From assembly GCA_963677885.1 (NCBI GenBank), contig OY782500.1, positions 1,488,001 to 1,552,000 on the forward strand: DNA of 64,000 bases, written 5' to 3'. Positions 58,825-64,000 of the stretch are shown here, piece after piece. Positions within the stretch are counted from its first letter, which is position 1, and the number at the start of each line of letters is the position of its first letter. The notes beneath the pieces are model-generated. The model saw nothing but the letters and a program-made list of their open reading frames with translations, was not told the DNA's origin and did not search any database. Source of the DNA: UBA1351 sp963677885. GTDB taxonomy: Bacteria; Bacillota; Clostridia; Lachnospirales; Vallitaleaceae. Position numbers and translations under genes: made by a program.

Positions 58825-59814
58825 CTATCCTAATATCTTCTCAATAGCTCCTAATTCATCGTGGCTAAAGTCAAGCCTGTTAATAGTTGCAACACTGTCT
58901 TCCACTTGGCTGACTTTACTTGCTCCAATAAGTGCTGTGGTTACACGGTCATCACGAAGTACCCATGCCAATGCCATTTGTGCCAAAGACTGACCTCTGT
59001 TTTCTGCAATAGCGTTGAGAGCTTTTACTTTTCCAAGTAGTTCTTCCGTTAACCTGTCTTCATTCAAGAAAACACTGCCGCTGCTGATTCTTGAATCTCT
59101 TGGAACACCATTAAGATATTTATTGGTCAAAAGACCTTGAGCCAAAGGACTAAATACAATATTACCAACTCCATGTTTTGCAGTTGTATCAAGAAGTCCG
59201 TCTTCTTCAATCCATCGATTCAACATGGAATAAGAAGGTTGAGTCATGACAACCGGTGTCTTTAATTCCTTAAGAATCGTTAAAGCTTCATCAGCCTTCT
59301 GACTTGGATAATTGGAAATCCCTACGTAAAGAGCCTTACCGGAACGGACGATCTGGTCAAGTGCAAGCATAGTTTCTTCAACAGGTGTATCAGGATCCGG
59401 TCTGTGATGGTAGAAAATATCCACATAATCCAGATTCATTCTTTTCAGACTTTGGTCCAGACTGGAAATCAAGTATTTTCTAGAACCGAAATCCCCATAA
59501 GGTCCTGGCCACATATAGTAGCCGGCCTTGGTGGAAATAATCATTTCATCCCTGTAAGCCTGTAAATCTTCCTTTAGAATGCGGCCAAAATTAAGTTCTG
59601 CTGATCCAGCAGGAGGTCCATAGTTATTAGCCAGGTCAAAATGGGTAATTCCCAGATCAAAGGCTCTGTGTATCATTTTACGACTGGTTTCGACAAGTGT
59701 TACGTCTCCAAAATTGTGCCATAACCCAAGAGAAATCAAGGGTAATCTAAGACCCGTTCTTCCTGCCCTTCTATAAATCATATCTTCGTAACGTTTATCA
59801 TTTGCTTTATACAT
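58825..59814 (-). CDS. Aldo/keto reductase, YghZ (L-glyceraldehyde 3-phosphate reductase) type
   Basis: A 329-residue NADPH-dependent reductase of the Kv-beta/YghZ branch. Catalytic residues lie in THFDLANNYGPPAGSAE (Asp, Tyr), STKAGYYMWPGPYGDFGSRKYL (Lys) and DIFYHHRPDPDTPVEETM (His). The GPYG-DFGSRKYL insertion is typical of YghZ and MgrA, which reduce methylglyoxal or L-glyceraldehyde 3-phosphate. RBS is AAAGGATG. It is divergent from an AraC regulator that probably controls it. Confidence 0.94.
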   Translation of the reverse strand: MYKANDKRYEDMIYRRAGRTGLRLPLISLGLWHNFGDVTLVETSRKMIHRAFDLGITHFDLANNYGPPAGSAELNFGRILKEDLQAYRDEMIISTKAGYYMWPGPYGDFGSRKYLISSLDQSLKRMNLDYVDIFYHHRPDPDTPVEETMLALDQIVRSGKALYVGISNYPSQKADEALTILKELKTPVVMTQPSYSMLNRWIEEDGLLDTTAKHGVGNIVFSPLAQGLLTNKYLNGVPRDSRISSGSVFLNEDRLTEELLGKVKALNAIAENRGQSLAQMALAWVLRDDRVTTALIGASKVSQVEDSVATINRLDFSHDELGAIEKILG

Positions 59815-59850
59815 ATTTTCACATCCTTTCGATTTTCATTGTATCCTTTT

Positions 59851-59882
59851 TTCTGTTATAATAACATTGCATAATAACAGAA
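59851..59882. promoter_or_regulatory. Inverted-repeat operator between the aldo/keto reductase and AraC genes
   Basis: TTCTGTTATAAT and ATAATAACAGAA are inverted arms with one mismatch, 8 bases apart. The site lies midway between divergent genes. It is a likely binding site for the AraC-family product, though AraC sites are more often direct repeats. Confidence 0.5.
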
Positions 59883-59980
59883 AAATATGTAATTTTGTCT
59901 TCAAGTATAAAACCACTCATTCATTTATTATATCTTCACACAATGGTTTAAGAAGACATGACACGCAAAGGAGCAACGCT

Positions 59981-60814
59981 TTGATAGGATTCAAACCAAA
60001 AAACGATCACGACAACCAAAATCTTCATAGTGATATAAAACTGTATTATTGTGCTTTCGATGGATGTGAGACCAACAAATTTTGGGGACCCGGTATGATT
60101 GACCACTATAAGCTATTTTATTGCATTGAAGGCCACGGTACTTTTACCCTGGGAAATGATTCATACCCTATACAAGCAGGTAGAGGCTTTGTCATTCATC
60201 CCGAAACACTAACCTCATACGCACCAGTCCCTGGCAGCCAATGGCGGTATTTTTGGGTCGCCTTTAATGGTGTCAATGCACTAAACTATATTAAACGAGC
60301 TGGCATTAAGACCTCTTCTCCCCTTTTCTCTCCTAAAGACCCTGTTTCCTTTCTGGAAAACTTCAAAATACTCTTCCATACGGAGTTCCATCCAAAGTCT
60401 ATGGATATTCGGGCCCTGGCTGCCTTTTACAACCTGATTGGCCAGCTTATTGACGAGGCTGAAGTGGATCCGGTTTTCGCAACTGACAAGGAACTCTATC
60501 TCAACCAGGCAGTGGAATTTATGAATACCAATTTCTCAAGACCAATAAGTATTGAAGTTATTTCCGATCATATCAGTGTCAACCGCAAATACCTTTATCA
60601 GATTTTCAAAGATAAAATGAACCGGTCTCCCAAACAGTACCTCCTGGATCTGCGGATAAAAAAATCCGAAGAACTCTTAAAAGATTCCACCTTAAGCATT
60701 GCTGAGGTAGCAAACTCTGTTGGTTATCCGGATCCATTTCTTTTTTCTAAAATGTTTAAGCAGAGAACAGGTCATGCACCTTCTGCTTATCGTAAAAAAA
60801 CAGTAAATTTATAA
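59981..60814 (+). CDS. AraC-family regulator
   Basis: A 277-residue regulator with a cupin ligand domain (FYCIEGHGTFTLGN-type, residues about 35-110) and a C-terminal AraC domain (ISIEVISDHISVNRKYLYQIFKDKM and LSIAEVANSVGYPDPFLFSKMFKQ). I start it at a TTG at 59981 because AAGGAG lies 8 bases before; the frame upstream to 59867 has no RBS and contains the operator region. It is divergent from the aldo/keto reductase gene. Confidence 0.88.
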   Translation: MIGFKPKNDHDNQNLHSDIKLYYCAFDGCETNKFWGPGMIDHYKLFYCIEGHGTFTLGNDSYPIQAGRGFVIHPETLTSYAPVPGSQWRYFWVAFNGVNALNYIKRAGIKTSSPLFSPKDPVSFLENFKILFHTEFHPKSMDIRALAAFYNLIGQLIDEAEVDPVFATDKELYLNQAVEFMNTNFSRPISIEVISDHISVNRKYLYQIFKDKMNRSPKQYLLDLRIKKSEELLKDSTLSIAEVANSVGYPDPFLFSKMFKQRTGHAPSAYRKKTVNL

Positions 60815-60901
60815 GACATCTAACATTAACTCAATAAAGATAGTAAGAAATACCGATTACATTTTGCAGGCAAAAGTAGTATAATAATCTTAGAGAGGAC
60901 T

Positions 60902-60998
60902 TGTAATAGCAAATTATCTAAAAAGATAAGACGCAAAACCGAGAGTCTAAAGTGCTTGGGTAGAGATCACAGGCACCATGATCGTCCAGTTACCGACA
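60902..60998 (+). ncRNA. Cyclic-di-GMP-I riboswitch (GEMM-I)
   Basis: The conserved strings occur in order: AGCAAA, a TTATCT/AGATAA stem, GACGCAAA, GTCTAAA, a GTGCTT/AGGCAC stem, ATGATCG and GTTACCGAC. GTAA and TTAC close the base. A TATAAT lies at 60880-60885. It is the GEMM-I aptamer layout. No protein gene follows on this strand; the transcript instead runs into a structured non-coding region that ends at a terminator at 61223. Confidence 0.85.
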
Positions 60999-61230
60999 GT
61001 GACTTATTTTTAGAAGTGAGTTTATGGAATGTTAGAAGGTAGGCAGATCACATCTAGCATATAAGCTTTCCGTTGTAAATGAGATAACGGAACCATTAAT
61101 GAATTCTACATGGTTCTTAGACAAAGGATCAATAATCTGGTTGTCTGGCATTGATGAGATGCTATAGAAATAAGATCGCAAGCCCCCTCAATAAGAGAAC
61201 CCTTCATTCTGGAATGAAGGGTTTTGTTAT
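60999..61230 (+). ncRNA. Structured non-coding RNA downstream of the c-di-GMP riboswitch
   Basis: Between the aptamer and a strong terminator are at least five possible hairpins: AGAT/ATCT, CCGTT/AACGG, GAACC/GGTTC, AGACAA/TTGTCT and GCAT/ATGC. The only open frame is 22 codons at 61099 (MNSTWFLDKGSIIWLSG...), with a poor RBS. The terminator AACCCTTCATTC/GAATGAAGGGTT with a T-tail ends the transcript. It resembles a small regulatory RNA under c-di-GMP control, in the manner of VcdRP in Vibrio. The chemotaxis-type gene beyond is on the opposite strand. Confidence 0.55.
61198..61230 (+). terminator. Intrinsic terminator ending the riboswitch transcript
   Basis: AACCCTTCATTC pairs with GAATGAAGGGTT around TG, followed by TTGTTATG. 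It may also stop the convergent chemotaxis-type gene. Confidence 0.88.
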
Positions 61231-61232
61231 GT

Positions 61233-61784
61233 CTATTCTGCTTTTTGTATCTCAGAAACAACAGCATTGATTTGCTGATTGATAATATCAACTGTACGTA
61301 CGACTTCCAGAAAGGCTACATCAACATTGGCGATCGCACTGTGCTGGTCCGCGGCAATTTCTTTCATACTGTCAATAACACGAATGGTCGACCTGCTTTC
61401 TTCCTCAACTGAAGCGATAATTTTCTTAATATCATCCGTAGCTTTTTTTGAGTCAATGGCTAATTTTCTTATTTCATCTGCTACAACAGCAAAGCCCCGT
61501 CCTGCTTCTCCCGCTCTTGCAGCTTCTATAGAAGCATTAAGTGCCAATAGATTGGACTGGTCTGCAATTCCTACTATTTTTTGGGTAAAATTAGTAATAC
61601 CTTTAACTTGTTCAGTTAGTTTACCGACTGCAAGATATAGGTCTTCATTGGCCCCCAAGCTTGATTTAGCCTTATCTTTCAAGTCATTGAGTACTTCTAC
61701 CCCTGCTTCATTAATCATTTTTACAGCATCCGCATTCTCCTGCATACGAATACTTTCCTTCACTAAGAACCCCATTTGCTCCAT
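61233..61784 (-). CDS. Soluble minimal methyl-accepting signalling-domain protein
   Basis: A 183-residue cytosolic protein consisting of the chemotaxis signalling domain only: no membrane segment and no HAMP. The tip DQSNLLALNASIEAARAGEAGRGFAVVADEI is intact, with flanking helices short of the usual length. It could bind CheA/CheW in a cytosolic cluster. An AGGAGGT lies 11 bases before the ATG at 61784. It follows the sugar dehydrogenase gene after a long hairpin and lies convergent to the c-di-GMP RNA. Confidence 0.88.
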   Translation of the reverse strand: MEQMGFLVKESIRMQENADAVKMINEAGVEVLNDLKDKAKSSLGANEDLYLAVGKLTEQVKGITNFTQKIVGIADQSNLLALNASIEAARAGEAGRGFAVVADEIRKLAIDSKKATDDIKKIIASVEEESRSTIRVIDSMKEIAADQHSAIANVDVAFLEVVRTVDIINQQINAVVSEIQKAE

Positions 61785-61810
61785 AAATCCAAATACCTCC
61801 TATAGCCTGA

Positions 61811-61846
61811 TACGACAACAACTCCATCTCTGGAGTTGTCGTCGTA
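61811..61846 (-). repeat. Strong hairpin between sorE and the chemotaxis-type gene
   Basis: TACGACAACAACTCCA pairs with TGGAGTTGTCGTCGTA with one mismatch around TCTC. No T-tract follows, so it is not a classical terminator; an mRNA stabiliser or processing site is possible. Confidence 0.6.
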
Positions 61847-61888
61847 TGGATTATATGTTTGTGAAAGTTAGAAAGGTTAGCGTGTTTA

Positions 61889-63157
61889 TTATCCGTTGTA
61901 CTTCTTACCATGCTCCAACAGATATTGTTCTGCTTCTGCATTCCAGAGTCCATTAGTCTTAGACACACAGTCATAGAGACCTTTGAATAATGGATCGCTT
62001 TTGCCAAGTTCTTCAAAATCGGCAATTGCGGTCAGTGGCATATCTATTGTATTATATACAATTTTCTTACCACCAGGAATCTTAGGCAGATTCAAGATAG
62101 TGTCAATGGCAGCGTTAATACCACCAACATGAGTCAACATAACCGCTGGGTTAATCTGACCCTTCGATGACATGATCAAAGATTCTCTCATATCATCATC
62201 GTTACCACCAGTAGATCCCATAATATGGGTTGGTGTGTAATGGATGTTGTAGAAGTTAACTTTTGCACTGAATGATGTATCACTTGGTCCTGCAAAGAAG
62301 TTTAAGCATCCGTCTTTACCAAGGATTTTATCTGCATCTTCAAGAACTGGAGCAACCGGTGCATAGACATATACATCGTCGTATCCGGTTCCATCTGCAA
62401 GTTCCATCATTTTAGCCACTGCATCAGTTTCTTCTGCAGTATTCAAGAAAACAAGTTCAACACCTTGTTTCTTAGCCTCTTCAACCGGGAACAGAAGGCG
62501 TGCGCGGTCAAGTCTATCGTTGTTTATATCTGTAACGACAAGAAGACTAGGTCTTCTGTCGCAGTGAAGAGCGTAATCAATTGCTCCAAGTCCCATAGGG
62601 CCAACACCTGCAAGAAGAGCCATTTTACCGCCTTCTTTGATACCCATATGGTGTACGTATTTACCGGTTTCAGTATGGTAGTTGGCATGGAAACCGCCAA
62701 TGATACAGGACATAGGCTCTGAAAGAGAAGCATCATAGAAAGCTTCACCATCATAAGGAATTAAGAAACCAAGCTCCATGACTTCCTGTGGAATTACACA
62801 GTAGGTAGTTAAACCACCGAAGAATTCAAATGAATATCCTGGTGCATATGGACTTCCTTTATAGTTAAGAGCTGGTTGAATTGCATATTTTTGACCTGGT
62901 GTAAATTGGTCTTTCCATTTATCACCGACTTCGATGATTGTACCTGAAAATTCATGACCCATAATCGTTGGGTTTGTAGCAATATTTTCGGGAACTCGTT
63001 TATGTTTTGTCCCTTGAATAACTGCCTTGTAGGTAGACATACAGATTGAGTTGCTCACTACACTGACAAGAATTTCGTCATCTTTGATCTGTGGAAGTTC
63101 AAAAGACTCCAGTTTAAGGGTATTGACGTCGTATAAACGTACTGCATTGGTTTTCAT
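61889..63157 (-). CDS. sorE: Zinc-binding sugar-phosphate dehydrogenase, SorE (L-sorbose-1-phosphate reductase) type
   Basis: A 422-residue cytosolic medium-chain dehydrogenase. It opens KTNAVRLYDVNTLKLESFEL and has CMSTYKAVIQGTKHKRVP and MGHEFSGTIIEVGDKW, the zinc-site region, which resemble L-sorbose-1-phosphate reductase SorE. The NAD(P) site is LLAGVGPMGLGAIDYAL. The start at 63157 follows AGGAGTAG; another ATG at 63178 overlaps the PTS stop. It is downstream of a mannitol-type PTS IIBA protein, so the two probably import and oxidise or reduce a hexitol or ketose phosphate. Confidence 0.9.
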   Translation of the reverse strand: MKTNAVRLYDVNTLKLESFELPQIKDDEILVSVVSNSICMSTYKAVIQGTKHKRVPENIATNPTIMGHEFSGTIIEVGDKWKDQFTPGQKYAIQPALNYKGSPYAPGYSFEFFGGLTTYCVIPQEVMELGFLIPYDGEAFYDASLSEPMSCIIGGFHANYHTETGKYVHHMGIKEGGKMALLAGVGPMGLGAIDYALHCDRRPSLLVVTDINNDRLDRARLLFPVEEAKKQGVELVFLNTAEETDAVAKMMELADGTGYDDVYVYAPVAPVLEDADKILGKDGCLNFFAGPSDTSFSAKVNFYNIHYTPTHIMGSTGGNDDDMRESLIMSSKGQINPAVMLTHVGGINAAIDTILNLPKIPGGKKIVYNTIDMPLTAIADFEELGKSDPLFKGLYDCVSKTNGLWNAEAEQYLLEHGKKYNG

Positions 63158-63177
63158 ATCTCTACTCCTATATTTCA

Positions 63178-64000
63178 TTAACTAGTGAATAATTTATATA
63201 TGTAATTAACATCATTTGTTGAGCGTATTTCTTCAACTTTTTCTTCATCTTCAACGATTTCAGCAAGGTTTGCCAAGATCATTAAGTGTTCGTTTCCGAC
63301 ACCTGCAATACCAACTACCAGATAAACTGGATTTCCATCAAAATCAACACCGTCAGGGAACTGAAGGATGGAGATACCGGTTTGCTTGATTTTCTTCTTG
63401 GCTTCGCTAACACCATGGGGAATAGCTGTACCGTTTCCAATATAAGTTGATAATTCTGAATCTCTTTGAACCATAGCATCAATATATTCTTCTTCTACAT
63501 ATCCTGCGTCAAAAAGAATCTGGCCTGCCATGCGAATGGCTTCAACCTTTGATACAGTAGGAAGATTCAGACGTATATTGTCTCTGGTTAAAGTTTCTAA
63601 TTTCTTTTCGACTTTTTCATGGTCTTTCTTCTCATCAGTTGCTTTGACTGCCGCAAGTTTATCAGCTAAAACATCATACACATCTGTTGTCAAGAAATCT
63701 TTAATAGCCAAGTGGATGCCAAATGGTGCATCTTTAGCTGCTCTGGATGCCAAGGATCCATGGGTAATAATAATGTCAGTATCCTCTGGTATATTCTCTA
63801 TGGAATAGTTACCGACACTTACACTGACGCCTTTATCCTTAAGTGCATTTTTAAGTTTGCTTGCACCCATTGCTGAAGAGCCCATACCTGCGTCACAGGC
63901 AACTGCAATTTTCTTAACTGTAGATAAATCATGTTTACCAAGTTCAACGTGGACATCTGTAATCGTTACTTCTTCTTTTTTTACTTTCATGCCTTTAGAT
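63178..64000 (-). CDS. Mannitol-type PTS protein, IIB-IIA part, open at the window edge
   Basis: The IIB domain has phosphocysteine C32 (ACDAGMGSSAMGA) and the IIA domain phosphohistidine H192 (GNGTAIPHGVSEAK), numbered from the ATG at 63990. That ATG has only a weak RBS, and the frame stays open to the edge, reading SKG before it. The protein is therefore most likely the C-terminal half of a full IICBA permease (MtlA family), with IIC beyond the window. It phosphorylates a hexitol or sugar during uptake and is operonic with sorE, whose upper ATG overlaps the stop by one base. Confidence 0.9.
   Translation of the reverse strand, partial: SKGMKVKKEEVTITDVHVELGKHDLSTVKKIAVACDAGMGSSAMGASKLKNALKDKGVSVSVGNYSIENIPEDTDIIITHGSLASRAAKDAPFGIHLAIKDFLTTDVYDVLADKLAAVKATDEKKDHEKVEKKLETLTRDNIRLNLPTVSKVEAIRMAGQILFDAGYVEEEYIDAMVQRDSELSTYIGNGTAIPHGVSEAKKKIKQTGISILQFPDGVDFDGNPVYLVVGIAGVGNEHLMILANLAEIVEDEEKVEEIRSTNDVNYIYKLFTS

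Noticed and set aside
61099..61167. 22-codon frame downstream of the c-di-GMP riboswitch as a peptide gene
   Set aside because: The only RBS-like string is GGA at 9 bases, and the frame runs through several hairpin stems. I keep the region as non-coding.
61140..61180. Hammerhead ribozyme core (TTGATGAG ... GAAAT)
   Set aside because: The first base of CUGAUGA is wrong, and stem II has no complementary arms.

Overview
The window looks like a chromosomal segment from a low-to-moderate GC anaerobic or aerotolerant member of the Clostridia (Bacillota). Shine-Dalgarno sequences are strong AGGAGG types, hairpin-plus-U-tract terminators are abundant, and there are S-layer-anchored and FMN-threonine proteins, a ThiT thiamine transporter, a tungsten-type aldehyde:ferredoxin oxidoreductase and a MinD/NifX/DUF134 cluster. 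The genus cannot be fixed from the sequence alone. There is no rRNA, phage, transposase gene or CRISPR array. Two tRNA genes are present (Arg-CCG, Pro-CGG).

Layout. 1-3.7 kb: an aldo/keto reductase and an AOR operon with two MoaD-like sulfur-carrier proteins, preceded by a folded leader resembling a Moco/Tuco riboswitch. 3.7-18 kb: small zinc-ribbon, TPR-like, membrane-ASCH and GNAT proteins, an EAL-HDOD protein, Mn-type superoxide dismutase behind a Fur-like box, RarD, an SLH/VanY-type peptidase, a diguanylate cyclase, a class II photolyase, a DUF4386 protein with a Crp/Fnr regulator and a likely FNR-type palindrome, and a chemoreceptor. 18-21.4 kb: a six-gene cluster (DUF5320, DUF134, NifX-like, two ferredoxin-bearing MinD ATPases, a second NifX-like) with a consensus promoter overlapped by two copies of a GCATATG-centred operator. 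21.4-25 kb: a ModA-like lipoprotein translationally coupled to a large hybrid histidine kinase. 25-39.9 kb: iron alcohol dehydrogenase, a gate-domain membrane protein, an FMN hydroxy-acid oxidase, TPP riboswitch plus thiT, a methyltransferase, an 82-bp tandem repeat beside tRNA-Arg, an alkyltransferase-like protein, a chemoreceptor, an FMN-linked membrane redox protein, a 43-residue peptide gene, cobalamin genes cobD/cbiB, and an ECF S component with a class V aminotransferase. 40-52.5 kb: diguanylate cyclases, the aguA-aguB agmatine pathway, a flavoprotein reductase with a Cys/Gly tail, tRNA-Pro flanked by dispersed repeats, a phosphodiesterase, a MITE-like hairpin at the stop codon of an M20 amidohydrolase, and a periplasmic-sensor GGDEF-EAL protein. 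52.8-64 kb: a domain-permuted GH3 beta-glucosidase with a divergent AraC regulator, two tandemly duplicated XRE regulators with a duplicated RNA element, an aldo/keto reductase with a divergent AraC regulator, a cyclic-di-GMP-I riboswitch with no protein gene behind it, a soluble chemotaxis-type signalling protein, and a hexitol PTS/sorE pair that runs off the window.

Two themes recur. The first is cyclic-di-GMP: at least five GGDEF/EAL proteins and one c-di-GMP riboswitch lie within 55 kb. The second is metal-cofactor biology: the AOR with its riboswitch-like leader, the NifX/MinD cluster and the ModA-like sensor. The strongest candidates for something undescribed are the orphan c-di-GMP riboswitch driving a structured non-coding transcript (60.89-61.23 kb), the duplicated XRE regulator/small-RNA unit (56.27-58.65 kb) and the operator-controlled DUF134/NifX/MinD cluster.
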